In this document: positions 26,810 through 36,319 of the stretch, piece after piece
How positions within the stretch are numbered: position 1 is the first letter of the stretch
Layout of the letters: each line of letters opens with the position of its first letter
NCBI GenBank assembly: GCA_038225475.1
Contig: JBBRRA010000006.1
Span: 1-64,000, forward strand
Reading direction: 5' to 3'
Length of the DNA: 64,000 nucleotides
From: Polymorphobacter_B sp038225475
GTDB taxonomy: Bacteria; Pseudomonadota; Alphaproteobacteria; Sphingomonadales; Sphingomonadaceae
Translations under genes and position numbers: made by a program
The notes under the pieces: model-generated
What the model was told of the DNA's origin: nothing
What the model saw: only the letters and a program-made list of their open reading frames with translations
Databases searched by the model: none

Positions 26810-26823
26810 TGAATGTTGGTTCA
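26810..26823. promoter_or_regulatory. Candidate TetR operator
   Basis: TGAATGTTGGTTCA is an inverted repeat (TGAA, six bases, TTCA) in the divergent gap between the tetR start at 26791 and the TonB receptor start at 26888. The position suits autorepression. The arms are short, so chance is possible. Confidence 0.35.
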
Positions 26824-26887
26824 GGTTTCAGTATCACAGTCGCAACGACACGCAAGTCGGCGGCCGCGACAGACCTTGGGGGACGAG

Positions 26888-29263
26888 ATGAAACGATTTA
26901 TTTTGACGCGTGCGATGGTCAATCTCGGCGCGGCGGTCGGCGCGCTCGTAGTCGCTGAGGCCGCCACTGCCCAAAATGCGGAACCATCGACGGCAACCGC
27001 ACAGGTCACCGCCGGCACCGATGGCGACATCGTCGTCACCGCCCGCCGCCGCGAGGAATCGCTGCGCGATGTGCCGATCGCGATCTCGGCGATCAGCGGC
27101 GCGCAACTCGCTGCATCGGGCATCAACGATATCATCGCGGTCGCGCAGTCGGTGCCGAACCTGACGCTCAAGGCATCGCGGGGCACCAATTCGACCCTGA
27201 CCGCTTTCATCCGCGGCGTCGGCCAGCAGGACCCGGTCGCCGGCTTCGAATCGGGCGTCGGGCTCTATCTCGACGATGTCTATCTCAACCGGCCGCAGGC
27301 GTCGGTTCTCGATGTCATCGACGTCGAGCGCATCGAAGTGCTGCGCGGCCCGCAGGGCACGCTTTACGGCCGCAATACGATCGGCGGCGCGGTCAAGTAC
27401 GTCACACGGCGGATCAATCCGAAGGAAGCCGAAGTCTCGCTCCGCGCGACCTACGGCAATTACAACCAAGCCGATGGCGTCGTCACCGCGTCGGCCCCGC
27501 TGGCGGACAATTTCCGCATCGGCGGCTCGGCGGCCCGACTTAGCCGCGACGGTTTCGGCCACAACCTGACCAATGGCCTCTCCAATTATAACAAGGACGT
27601 TTACGCGGCGCGCATATCGGCCGAGTTTGAGCCGACCCCCGACCTGTCGCTCCGTTTCTCGTCGGATTATGTCAAGGATAACAGTAACCCGCGCAATGGT
27701 TCGCGGCTCATCCCCGGCCTGCAGTCGGGCGCTCCGGTGCTCGCCAGTGTTTACGACACACGCGCCGGCCTCAACACGCCCAAGCAATCGGTCGAAGCCT
27801 ATGGCTTTTCGGGCATCGCCGAACTCAAGCTCGGCAAGGCGTTCACGCTCAAAAGCATCACCGCGTATCGCCGCGACAAGACCTCGACGTCGATCGACTT
27901 CGACAGTCTTCCCGCGCAGGACGTCGATGTTCCCGGAATCTACAAGAACCGCCAGTTTTCGCAGGAAGGCCAATTGCTCTATGCGAGCGATCGGCTGAAC
28001 GGGCTGATCGGAATCTATTACCTCAACGCCAATGCGTTCAACATTTTCGACGTCATCCTCGATACCACAGGCAAACCGATCGGCTTGCCCGGCTTCACCG
28101 CCTCGACGCTCGGCAACGTCGATACCAAGACGTGGAGCGTGTTTGGCGACTTCACCTTTGACCTGACCGAGCGGCTTAGCCTGTCGGCTGGAGGGCGCTA
28201 CACCAACGACAAGCGAACCGCGCAAATCTTCCGGCGGAACCTGGTCGGCGGTGCGTCGCCTGATCTCGGCGGCGCCGGCGTTCAGTTCGGCAAGCCCACA
28301 TCGGACTTCAACGGCTCGGCGACGTTCAAGCAGTTCACCCCGCGCGCGTCGATCAGCTTCAAGCCGACGCCAGATCACAATATCTATGCAAGTTATTCGC
28401 AGGGCTTCAAGGGCGGTGGGTTCGATCCGCGCGGCCTGTCGACGGCGGCCCCCGACACCAACGGCAACGGTGTCAGGGACCCGCAGGAGATCTTCAACTT
28501 CCTGTCGTTCAAACCCGAAACCGTCGACAGCTACGAGCTCGGTTGGAAGGCCAAGGTCCTCGATAACCGCGTCAATTTCAGCCTTGCCGGATTCTATGCC
28601 GACTACCGCGACGTCCAGATCCCGAGTTCGGTCGGCGCGGTGGTCAACGGCGTCCAAACCTTCATCGGTATCACCACCAACGCCGGCAAAGCCGAGTTCA
28701 AAGGGCTCGAATTCGAGGGTCTTGCCAAGCTGGCGCCAGGCATAGCCGGGGCTGGATCGAACCTGAACTTCGCATGGTCGCTCGGCTATATCGACGCCAA
28801 GTACAAGCGCTTCGTCAACAATGTCGGGGCCGAGGTTGCAGCGTTCCGACAGGTGCAGAACACGCCTGAATGGACCGCCAGCGGCGCGCTGACGCTGTCG
28901 ACACCACTGACGCTGATCGGCGCGGGCGACCTCACGATCAGTCCCAGTCTGTCGTACCGCAGCCGTGTCGGCCAGTTCGAGACGGTGTCGCCGCTCGACC
29001 AGCCGGGCTATACGCTGCTCGACACCAGCGTCGTCTGGCGGTCGGACAGCGACCGCTGGTCGATCGGCCTGCACGGCAAGAACCTGACCGACGTCCATTA
29101 CCGGACGGGCGGCTATCAGTTTCTCGCGGTCAACCCCACCACCGGTGCGGTACTCTACAACGCTGCGGGCAATCCGACGCCATCGCTTGGCAAGGAAGGC
29201 GTGCTGACAGCCTTCTATGGCAACCCGCGGCAGTTCTACTTGACCGTTGGGCTGAAGTTCTGA
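26888..29263 (+). CDS. TonB-dependent outer membrane receptor (sphingomonad type)
   Basis: 791 aa from ATG 26888, preceded by GGGGGACGAG. Signal peptide, then a TonB box region DIVVTARRREESLRDVPIAI (the common form in this receptor group). The plug contains IRGVGQQDP and LRGPQGTLYGRNTIGGAV, and the barrel ends in LTVGLKF. Receptors of this branch import diverse substrates including aromatic or plant compounds and siderophores; the ligand cannot be told. The divergent TetR gene is a likely regulator. A minus-strand frame covering almost the whole gene is an antisense shadow. Confidence 0.9.
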   Translation: MKRFILTRAMVNLGAAVGALVVAEAATAQNAEPSTATAQVTAGTDGDIVVTARRREESLRDVPIAISAISGAQLAASGINDIIAVAQSVPNLTLKASRGTNSTLTAFIRGVGQQDPVAGFESGVGLYLDDVYLNRPQASVLDVIDVERIEVLRGPQGTLYGRNTIGGAVKYVTRRINPKEAEVSLRATYGNYNQADGVVTASAPLADNFRIGGSAARLSRDGFGHNLTNGLSNYNKDVYAARISAEFEPTPDLSLRFSSDYVKDNSNPRNGSRLIPGLQSGAPVLASVYDTRAGLNTPKQSVEAYGFSGIAELKLGKAFTLKSITAYRRDKTSTSIDFDSLPAQDVDVPGIYKNRQFSQEGQLLYASDRLNGLIGIYYLNANAFNIFDVILDTTGKPIGLPGFTASTLGNVDTKTWSVFGDFTFDLTERLSLSAGGRYTNDKRTAQIFRRNLVGGASPDLGGAGVQFGKPTSDFNGSATFKQFTPRASISFKPTPDHNIYASYSQGFKGGGFDPRGLSTAAPDTNGNGVRDPQEIFNFLSFKPETVDSYELGWKAKVLDNRVNFSLAGFYADYRDVQIPSSVGAVVNGVQTFIGITTNAGKAEFKGLEFEGLAKLAPGIAGAGSNLNFAWSLGYIDAKYKRFVNNVGAEVAAFRQVQNTPEWTASGALTLSTPLTLIGAGDLTISPSLSYRSRVGQFETVSPLDQPGYTLLDTSVVWRSDSDRWSIGLHGKNLTDVHYRTGGYQFLAVNPTTGAVLYNAAGNPTPSLGKEGVLTAFYGNPRQFYLTVGLKF

Positions 29264-29285
29264 TCCCGCAACTGCCAGCGAAATA

Positions 29286-29303
29286 TTCCGGCGAAAGCCG
29301 GAA
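29286..29303 (+). terminator. Hairpin after the TonB receptor gene
   Basis: TTCCGGC-GAAA-GCCGGAA is a perfect 7-bp stem capped by a stable GNRA tetraloop, 22 bp after the receptor stop. It lacks a T-run, so it is more likely an mRNA 3' end stabiliser or processing site than an intrinsic terminator. The gene on the other side is convergent. Confidence 0.45.
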
Positions 29304-29386
29304 GGCGGTCGGGCGGACATCGGACTCCAAAAGCAGTGCGCTGATTGCCGCCTATGGTCGGTGAGGGCGGCATTTGTCGATAATAC

Positions 29387-30880
29387 TCAGGTCAGCGTGC
29401 GCAGCGTTGCCGCGTGGTCAGCGAAGTTCAACCCGCATCGCGCGATAAAGTCGTCGATGTGCGGAAGCGCTGCATCCCCATCGGGCTTTGACCGCAGATT
29501 TTGCTCCGGCGGGAAAGTGCCATAGCCGGCAAGCAGGCAATGCCATGACGCTGCAGCATAATATTTACCGATACCCTGCCGCGCGATCTCGGCCTCGAGG
29601 TCACCCCCGGTAAACCAGCAGGTCAGGATCGCCTTAAGCGAATCGGATAGCCGGTGATGGTCGGCGTTATCACGCCAATAGGCGGTATCGCGGCGCTGGC
29701 TCACTTTGTAGTGGCAGACGATATAGTCGCGGATGCCCTCATAGCGCATGGCGATGCGCTGGTTAAAGGAGTCGCGATTGGTGGCTGTAAACTGGCCGCC
29801 CGCATAGGCTTCGACGAAGCTTTCGACAGTGGCTTGCACGAGATGCAGCGCGGTTGCCTCCAAGGGTTCGAGAAAGCCCTGCGCGAGTCCGACAGCAAGG
29901 ACATTGCGCGTCCACGTTGTCGCGAGGCGGCCGACATTCATTTTCAGGTGGCGCGCCGCGACCGGGCTATCAACCATCCCGAGGTGCGTCCGCAACTCGC
30001 GCTCGGCGGCAGCGGCGCTGCAATAGCCGGAAGCGTAGACATAGCCGTTGCCGGTGCGATTGGTCAGCGGAATGTTCCAAGCCCAGCCGCTGGAGAGCGC
30101 GGTCGCAGTGGTCATCGATGCCGTCCCGACGGGATCGGGGGGTGTCGGCAGCACGACCGCGCTATCGTTAAACAGGTTCCCGCCGAAGCTGAGGAATTCG
30201 ACGCCAAGCGCCGCCTGCGCGATCAGCGCGCGGAAGCCACTGGCATCGACGTAAAGGTCGCCGGTCGCCACCGCGCCGTCGTCGAGCCGCAGCCCGGAGA
30301 CATCGCCGTCGGCCGCGCGCTCGACCGCGACCATGCGGCGCGCGAGGTGGCGGACGCCGAGCCGGGTTGTCGCATGCTCGTGCAGGAACGCGCCGATGAG
30401 ATGCGCGTCGAAGTGATAACCATAGCCGATGTCGAACGGAAAGTTGTCGGGCGCGAGGGGCGCCCTACGATGCGCTGCGAGCCAGGCCGGTAGGAAGAAG
30501 CGATCGGGGTGCGCGGTGACGTCGAAACCGCGCCGCCGTTCGCGGGTCGCGGCAAAGAACGCGGGAGCGGTGTAGCCGTCGAGCGCGGTGGGGAACGGAT
30601 GAAAATAGCGGCCATACCCCGGCCGCTCGGACCAGTCGGCAAAACCGATCCCGGTCTTATAGGTCGCGTTGCAGCGCGGCATCCAATCGGCTTCGGCGAT
30701 GCCGAGCGCGTCGAAGAACGCCTTCAATTGCGGCGTCGAACCCTCACCGACGCCGATAATGCCGATCTCGGGACTTTCGATAACGGTAACGGTGGCGCCG
30801 GGCCACGCCTTCGCCATCAGGCACGCAGCCATCCAGCCGGCAGTGCCGCCGCCCAGGATGACGACGCGCGGCGACGTCAC
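29387..30880 (-). CDS. Flavin-dependent tryptophan-halogenase-like protein (second in the glucan locus)
   Basis: 497 aa. The FAD-binding GGGTAGWM is at residues 10-17, then GVGEGSTP. The Lys that carries the chloramine or bromamine intermediate in PrnA corresponds to K75 (NATYKTGIGF). The family motif WxWxIP appears as GWAWNIPL at 265-272, and the Glu matching PrnA E346 is E338 (GFLEPLEAT). All key residues of an active halogenase are thus present. It needs FADH2 from a separate reductase, which is not seen here. It is the last gene of the operon and overlaps the GH97 stop by ATGA. Whether the substrate is free tryptophan, an indole or something else is unknown. Confidence 0.88.
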   Translation of the reverse strand: MTSPRVVILGGGTAGWMAACLMAKAWPGATVTVIESPEIGIIGVGEGSTPQLKAFFDALGIAEADWMPRCNATYKTGIGFADWSERPGYGRYFHPFPTALDGYTAPAFFAATRERRRGFDVTAHPDRFFLPAWLAAHRRAPLAPDNFPFDIGYGYHFDAHLIGAFLHEHATTRLGVRHLARRMVAVERAADGDVSGLRLDDGAVATGDLYVDASGFRALIAQAALGVEFLSFGGNLFNDSAVVLPTPPDPVGTASMTTATALSSGWAWNIPLTNRTGNGYVYASGYCSAAAAERELRTHLGMVDSPVAARHLKMNVGRLATTWTRNVLAVGLAQGFLEPLEATALHLVQATVESFVEAYAGGQFTATNRDSFNQRIAMRYEGIRDYIVCHYKVSQRRDTAYWRDNADHHRLSDSLKAILTCWFTGGDLEAEIARQGIGKYYAAASWHCLLAGYGTFPPEQNLRSKPDGDAALPHIDDFIARCGLNFADHAATLRTLT

Positions 30881-32904
30881 GGCATCGCCACGAACCGCAC
30901 CGCCGCGCCGCCGCCGGGAGCAAGCCAGAGCGTCAGCGTGTCGTTGTGCATCACGACACGACTCTCGATCGTCATCGCGTGGCGCGCCTCGGTCCGATAA
31001 TCGGCGCCAGGCCCGTCGCGGTAGATCTGCGCCGTGTACCGCTTGCCTGGCGTCAGGAAATTGAGCGGCAGGCGAAGCGTCCGCGCCTCGGCGTTGGTCA
31101 CCGCGCCAACATACCAGTTTCCCGACCGGCGATCCTTGCGCGCGATCGTAACATAGTCACCGACAGCGCCGTTCAGCACGCGGGTATCGGCCCAGTCCAC
31201 CGCGACGTCCTTGATGAACTTAAACGCGGCAGGAAAGCGCGCATAATTCTCGGGCAGGTCAGCCGCCATCTGTACCGGCGAATAGAGTACGATATACAGC
31301 GCCAGCTGCTTCGCCGCGGTCGACAGGATGTCGCTGCCGCCCTTGCCCTTGAGGCTCAGCACGCCAGGCGTGAAATCCATCGGGCCGGCGAGCATCCGGG
31401 TGAACACCAGATTGGCTTCGTGCTCGGGCGGGTTCTTCGGATTGCCCCAGGCGTTATATTCCATGCCGCGCTGCCCCTCGCGCGACAGCCAGTTCGGATA
31501 GGTTCGGCGCAAGCCGGTATCCTTGATCGGTTCGTGCGCGACGACCGCGATGTGGCGCTTCGCCGCCTCGGTCACCACCAGCAGATGGTGGCGGGCCATT
31601 ACCTGCCCCTCGTGCCATTCAAAATGAATTTGACCGTCGGCTCCGCGCGCCTGCACGCCGCCTGCATCCGAAACATAGCCGGTCTTGACCGTATCGATGC
31701 CGAGCTGCTGGTCGAGATCGAGCGCGGCGCTCAGCTGCTCCTCATAGTGCGCGATATTGGCGCTCGTCTCATGATGGCCGATCAGTGTCATGCCATGCGC
31801 CTTCGCATAGCCCTCGACGCGAGGCAGGTCGAAGTCGGGATAGGGCTCGGTGAAGCTGAAGGTCGACCCATCGGCGAACCAGTCGCTATCCCAGCCCTTG
31901 TTCCAACCCTCGACGAGTAGACCACCGAAGCCATTTGCCGCCGCGAAGTCGATCGCCTTCATGGCATTTGCCGTCGTCGCACCATGGGTCGGGCCCGACG
32001 CCCAGCTTTGCGAGCCGAGGTGCATACCCCACCAGATACCCATATATTTGCGCGGGTGCACCCAGCTGACGTCGCCGAGCTTGTTGGGCTCGTTAAGGTT
32101 GAGGATCAGCCGGTTGGCCAGATAAAGGCCGGGTGCGTCAGCGGCGATCATCAGCACGCGCCACGGGGTCGCGAAGGGCCCCATCCGGCTCACCTTGGGG
32201 CCGGTCGACGACGGAGTCAGCACAGCCTTCAGCAGACCGCCTTCGACCTTGCCGATGTTCATGCCAGCATAATCGACCAGCGCCGCCTCGTGAATTGCGA
32301 TATGCGTGCCATCGGCGAGCCGCAATGTCAGCGGCGTCTGCGCGGTGCCGATCTCGGCAATCGGGGTGCGATGGTAGAGCATCTCCTCGCGATTTGATTC
32401 GAAAGCCGCGCACCACCAGGCCGTGGCAGGCTGAGCGATATTGAACTGTGTCAGCTCCTCCGCAATGTTGACCGGACCGGCATCAGGAAATTCATAACGG
32501 AAGCCGACGCCGTCGTCATAGACGCGGAACACCACATCGAGCCGCCGGGCACGCGCTGTCGTTTCGCGCAGATGCACGCGCAGTTCGCGGAAGCGGTTTC
32601 GGATAGTTGTCCATTCACCCCACGGCTGCGTCCAGCTTTCGTCGACGTCGCGCGTCGCGGTGCCGTCGATCGCCATGTTTCGCGCAATCTGCGGCGCGTC
32701 GGTGAACAGGAAGCCGAGCTGCGATGCGGCGACGACCGGGGTGCCGCGCCGGGCGATACTGTAGACCGCGCGCCCCTCTACGCCGATGTCGACCGATACC
32801 GTGATGGTGCCGCCGGGCGACGCGACGGTCGTCGCCTGCGCTGGAACTCCTGCCATGCCGCCCAGTGCCAGCATGGCGGCGATCAAGCGGCTCACGAAAC
32901 GCAT
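30877..32904 (-). CDS. GH97 alpha-glucosidase (SusB-like, inverting type)
   Basis: 675 aa with a signal peptide (MRFVSRLIAAMLALGGMAG). The ATG ending at 32904 overlaps the upstream GH13 gene by 13 bp. The N-terminal beta-sandwich is followed by the TIM barrel (YMGIWWGMHLG onward). The catalytic glutamates of the inverting SusB group fit E458 (VVAHEPIKDTGLRRTYPN) and E482 (GMEYNAWG); the nucleophile Asp of the retaining GH97 group is not apparent at the equivalent strand (TVKTGYVSDAGG). The enzyme should release glucose from maltooligosaccharides in the periplasm, probably needing calcium as in SusB. Confidence 0.93.
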   Translation of the reverse strand: MRFVSRLIAAMLALGGMAGVPAQATTVASPGGTITVSVDIGVEGRAVYSIARRGTPVVAASQLGFLFTDAPQIARNMAIDGTATRDVDESWTQPWGEWTTIRNRFRELRVHLRETTARARRLDVVFRVYDDGVGFRYEFPDAGPVNIAEELTQFNIAQPATAWWCAAFESNREEMLYHRTPIAEIGTAQTPLTLRLADGTHIAIHEAALVDYAGMNIGKVEGGLLKAVLTPSSTGPKVSRMGPFATPWRVLMIAADAPGLYLANRLILNLNEPNKLGDVSWVHPRKYMGIWWGMHLGSQSWASGPTHGATTANAMKAIDFAAANGFGGLLVEGWNKGWDSDWFADGSTFSFTEPYPDFDLPRVEGYAKAHGMTLIGHHETSANIAHYEEQLSAALDLDQQLGIDTVKTGYVSDAGGVQARGADGQIHFEWHEGQVMARHHLLVVTEAAKRHIAVVAHEPIKDTGLRRTYPNWLSREGQRGMEYNAWGNPKNPPEHEANLVFTRMLAGPMDFTPGVLSLKGKGGSDILSTAAKQLALYIVLYSPVQMAADLPENYARFPAAFKFIKDVAVDWADTRVLNGAVGDYVTIARKDRRSGNWYVGAVTNAEARTLRLPLNFLTPGKRYTAQIYRDGPGADYRTEARHAMTIESRVVMHNDTLTLWLAPGGGAAVRFVAMP

Positions 32905-34523
32905 CTTAGCACCTGCCCAGAATACGGGCCCATTCGCCCCGTCACGCAGCCGCCGTTGACCCGATATAGCGACTGCCAATTTGCGCCCTCGGGCGGCTGC
33001 CAATCCACGATCACTTCGCTCAGATTAAACGCGCACAGTAGCCGCTCGCCGGCTGCGACGCGCTCGAACGCCAGAACGGCAGCGGTAACCGTGATCACTG
33101 TCAGCGTGCCGGTCTGCAAAGCCGGATGCGCGCGGCGCAACGCGATCAACGCGCGCGTCAACTGCAGCAGCGAACCAGCGTCTGCTTCCTGCTGGTCGAC
33201 TGCGCAAGCCGCATAGTCCAGCCCCTGCGGCAGCCACGGCGTGCCACTGGTGAAGCCGAGCGCCGGGGCTGCCGTTTGCCACGGCATCGGCGCGCGTGCA
33301 CCGTCGCGGCTGAGCGTGCGCGGCCAGTTGGCGATCGCCTCGGGGTCGCGCAGTGCCTCGAACGGCACGTCGACCTGCGTCAACCCGAGTTCCTCGCCGT
33401 AATAGAGGAAGATATTGCCGCGCAGGCAGACCAGCAATAGCAGCTTCGCTTGCGCGAACACGTCCGCATGCTCGGGCACCACCCATCGCGACAGCGCGCG
33501 CGGTGCGTCGTGATTCTCGAATGCCCAACTCGGCCAACCCCCGCCGCCGTCGGGCCAGCGCCCGAGCGCGTCGGCAACACGCTCGGGTGTCAGCGCATCG
33601 GCGTAGAGGAAATTGAATCCGTAAGCGCTGTCGAGCCTGCCGGTATCGGTGAACGCGCGCATCTCGGGTTCAGCATCGGAGCCGCCCACTTCAGCCACGG
33701 TAAAGCGGTCGCCGTAGCTATCGGTGAGGGCACGCAGCCGCGCGAGGAATAACGGGATATCCGGATGCGACTGGTTATAGATATGCAGCTGGTAATCGAA
33801 TGGCCGTGTCCGCGCGACGCCGTTGCTGGGCGGTGCCGGTGGATTGTCGCGCAACTGCGGATCGTGCATCGCAAAGTTGATGGCATCGACGCGGAAGCCG
33901 TCGACCCCGCGATCGAGCCAAAAGCGCGCGACATCGAGCAGTGCGTTCTGAACCGCCGGCAGATGCACGTTTAGCTGCGGTTGCGAGCTCAGGAAATTAT
34001 GCATGTAATATTGCTGGCGGCGAGCATCCCACGTCCATGCCGGCCCGCCGAACACCGACTGCCAGTTGTTTGGCGGGCCGCCGTCGGGTTTCGGATCGGC
34101 CCAGACATACCAGTCGGCGCGGTCGCCGTTGCGGCTTGCCCGGCTGTCGCCGAACCAGTCATGCGCGTCGGAGGTGTGCGCATAAACCTGATCGATGATG
34201 ACGCGCAGGCCGAGCGCGTGCGCGCGCGCGATCAGCGCGTCGAAGTCGTCGAGCGACCCGAAGATTGGATCGACGCCGCAATAGTCGGCAATGTCATAAC
34301 CGAAATCGTGCATCGGCGACGGAAAGAACGGCGACAGCCAGACCGCGTCGACCCCGAGGCTCGCGACATAGGGCAAATGCGCAGTGATGCCGGCGAGATC
34401 GCCGATGCCGTCGCCGTTCGAATCGGCAAAGCTTCGCGGATAGACCTGGTAGATCACAGCGCCACGCCACCACGGCCGCGCGGCGGCATCGAGCGGGAGC
34501 AGAGCTAGCGCGCGGTCGGTCAT
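32892..34523 (-). CDS. GH13 alpha-glucosidase (cytoplasmic or periplasmic, oligo-glucosidase type)
   Basis: 543 aa from the ATG ending at 34523, which overlaps the preceding amylase stop as ATGA. GH13 regions in order: IYQVYPRSFADSNGDGIGDL, DQVYAHTSD, catalytic nucleophile D213 (GFRVDAINF), acid/base E278 (TVAEVGG) and D339 (FENHDAPR). The layout matches the GH13_23 alpha-glucosidases that cut maltose and short dextrins. No signal peptide is seen, so it is probably cytoplasmic, where it would use sugar brought in by the MFS carrier encoded at the other end of the locus. Confidence 0.92.
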   Translation of the reverse strand: MTDRALALLPLDAAARPWWRGAVIYQVYPRSFADSNGDGIGDLAGITAHLPYVASLGVDAVWLSPFFPSPMHDFGYDIADYCGVDPIFGSLDDFDALIARAHALGLRVIIDQVYAHTSDAHDWFGDSRASRNGDRADWYVWADPKPDGGPPNNWQSVFGGPAWTWDARRQQYYMHNFLSSQPQLNVHLPAVQNALLDVARFWLDRGVDGFRVDAINFAMHDPQLRDNPPAPPSNGVARTRPFDYQLHIYNQSHPDIPLFLARLRALTDSYGDRFTVAEVGGSDAEPEMRAFTDTGRLDSAYGFNFLYADALTPERVADALGRWPDGGGGWPSWAFENHDAPRALSRWVVPEHADVFAQAKLLLLVCLRGNIFLYYGEELGLTQVDVPFEALRDPEAIANWPRTLSRDGARAPMPWQTAAPALGFTSGTPWLPQGLDYAACAVDQQEADAGSLLQLTRALIALRRAHPALQTGTLTVITVTAAVLAFERVAAGERLLCAFNLSEVIVDWQPPEGANWQSLYRVNGGCVTGRMGPYSGQVLRCVS

Positions 34524-36319
34524 CGGGGCTCCTCGGCAGCGCATACCGCATAGCCAAAGCCAGGCAGCCGCAGCGCAACGCTGCCCGGCGCCTGTGCATA
34601 AGCGGGGCAAACGCCAGCCAGCGCGGTGAAGCGTGCAGAGCGCGTTTCGACCTCGACATTCGCTGAAATCGGAGCTGGCGCGGTATTAAAGGCGATGACC
34701 ACCTCGGTACCGGTCACGGGATCGAAGCGTGAGACTGCGAACAGTCCCGGCGCGGCGCTTCCGAAGCGGATCACCTGCCGCCCGCGGCGCAACGCGGGCG
34801 TCGCCGCACGGATGTGTGCGAGCTTTGCGATCGCCCGGTAAAAGGGGTGCGCAGTATCAAAGCTACCGCTCGCGCTCGTGCGCGTCGTGCCGAGCCGCAG
34901 GTCGGTGTTGTACGACGCGACCTGCGAGGCGAACATGTCCTGTCGCGCGTCCTGGTCGCCGCCATGCCCGACAAAACCCTGTTCATCGCCGGCATAGATC
35001 GTTGGGACGCCGCGCAGCGTCAACAGCAACGCCTGCGCAAGCGCGACGCGCTGCTGCAGTTCGCCCGGCGATACGCGCGGCAGCGCACGGCGGAGCGCTG
35101 CCGCGATCCGGCCGTCGTCATGGTTACTGACAAAGGTTGGTAAACGCTGCGCCGCCTCGGCCCCGCCCTCATAAAGCACATCGCCGTCGAACAGCCGGAC
35201 AAGGCCGTCGCTGGCACCCGTTGTCAGCGCGTCGACGACTGCACGGTGGAAGGCGAAATCGAGCACACTCGGCAGTTTGTCGACACGCGTGTGTTCAGCG
35301 AGCAGCGCGGGATCGATGTCGGCGGTTGAAACTTCGCCGAAGATGTGAAAGTTCGGAATGCCGCGCGCCGCTGCCCGCGCCAGCATCGCGGGCACGAAGG
35401 CCTGCCAGAATGCCGCATCCACATGCTTTGCAGTGTCGATACGAAAACCGTCGACGCCGAAGCGGTCGATCCAGTTGCCATAAATCTCGATAAAACCGGC
35501 GACCACGCGCGGGTGCTCGGTCATCAGATCGTCCAGTCCGGCGAAATCGCCCATCGTCGAGCTCTCGCCGGCGAACGTCGAGTCGCCACGGTTATGGTAA
35601 TAGATCGGGTCATTGAGCCAGTCCGGTATCTTGCGATGCGCTTCGGCGGCCGGCACCTCCACAGTGTAGGCATAATTCGGATCGGTCAGCCGGGCGAAAT
35701 TAGCATTGCTGCGATCACGGTCACCAGCGAACCCCACATTGATCACCACGCCGTCACGCGCGCGCCGCTGATAGGGATAATCCGCGCGGCTGCGATAGGT
35801 GCAGTCATTCGCCGGACACTCGCGGTATTTGATGATGTCGGCCGTGTGGTTGGCGACAATGTCCATATAGACCTTCATGCCGCGAGCGTGCGCCGCGTCG
35901 ACCAATGACTTGAAATCAGCATCCGTGCCGAAATGTGGGTCGACATGCGTGAAGTCGGTAATCCAATAGCCGTGGTAGCCCGCGCTTTCGTGGCCGGATG
36001 CGCCTTGGACGGGCTTGTTGACAAAGACCGGCGCAAGCCAGATCGCCGTTGCGCCTAGCCCCTGAATGTAGTCGAGCCGCCGCAGTACGCCCTGCAGGTC
36101 GCCGCCGTGATAAAAGCCCTTGTCGGTGGGGTCGAAGCCGGTGTCCAGCTTGCCGCCGGAAAGACCGCCGCGGTCGTTCGACGGATCGGCATTGTCGAAG
36201 CGGTCGGGCAGCAAGAAATAAACGATCTCGTCCTGCGGCAGCCGGTCGCGAAACGATACCGCGGCGACGGGAGCGGCCACGAGCAGCAGCGCAAACAGCG
36301 TCATGATGCGCCGCATCAT
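34520..36319 (-). CDS. Secreted GH13 alpha-amylase / cyclomaltodextrinase-like
   Basis: 599 aa with a signal peptide (MTLFALLLVAAPVAA after MMRRI). GH13 motifs: GATAIWLAPVF, DIVANHTAD, nucleophile D295 (GFRIDTAKH), acid/base E329 (HIFGEVST) and D401 (FVSNHDDGR). The N-terminal LPQDEIVYFLLPDRFDNADPSND is typical of exported bacterial alpha-amylases. It probably cuts longer dextrins in the periplasm or at the outer membrane for the two downstream glucosidases. Its start overlaps the upstream halogenase stop by 4 bp, and its stop overlaps the next start by 4 bp. Confidence 0.93.
   Translation of the reverse strand: MMRRIMTLFALLLVAAPVAAVSFRDRLPQDEIVYFLLPDRFDNADPSNDRGGLSGGKLDTGFDPTDKGFYHGGDLQGVLRRLDYIQGLGATAIWLAPVFVNKPVQGASGHESAGYHGYWITDFTHVDPHFGTDADFKSLVDAAHARGMKVYMDIVANHTADIIKYRECPANDCTYRSRADYPYQRRARDGVVINVGFAGDRDRSNANFARLTDPNYAYTVEVPAAEAHRKIPDWLNDPIYYHNRGDSTFAGESSTMGDFAGLDDLMTEHPRVVAGFIEIYGNWIDRFGVDGFRIDTAKHVDAAFWQAFVPAMLARAAARGIPNFHIFGEVSTADIDPALLAEHTRVDKLPSVLDFAFHRAVVDALTTGASDGLVRLFDGDVLYEGGAEAAQRLPTFVSNHDDGRIAAALRRALPRVSPGELQQRVALAQALLLTLRGVPTIYAGDEQGFVGHGGDQDARQDMFASQVASYNTDLRLGTTRTSASGSFDTAHPFYRAIAKLAHIRAATPALRRGRQVIRFGSAAPGLFAVSRFDPVTGTEVVIAFNTAPAPISANVEVETRSARFTALAGVCPAYAQAPGSVALRLPGFGYAVCAAEEPR

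Noticed and set aside
26834..29320. Very long minus-strand open frame (828 codons) opposite the TonB receptor
   Set aside because: It is the antisense of a clear receptor gene. Its translation is Arg/Asp/Val-rich with no known motif, a usual effect of high-GC codon bias.
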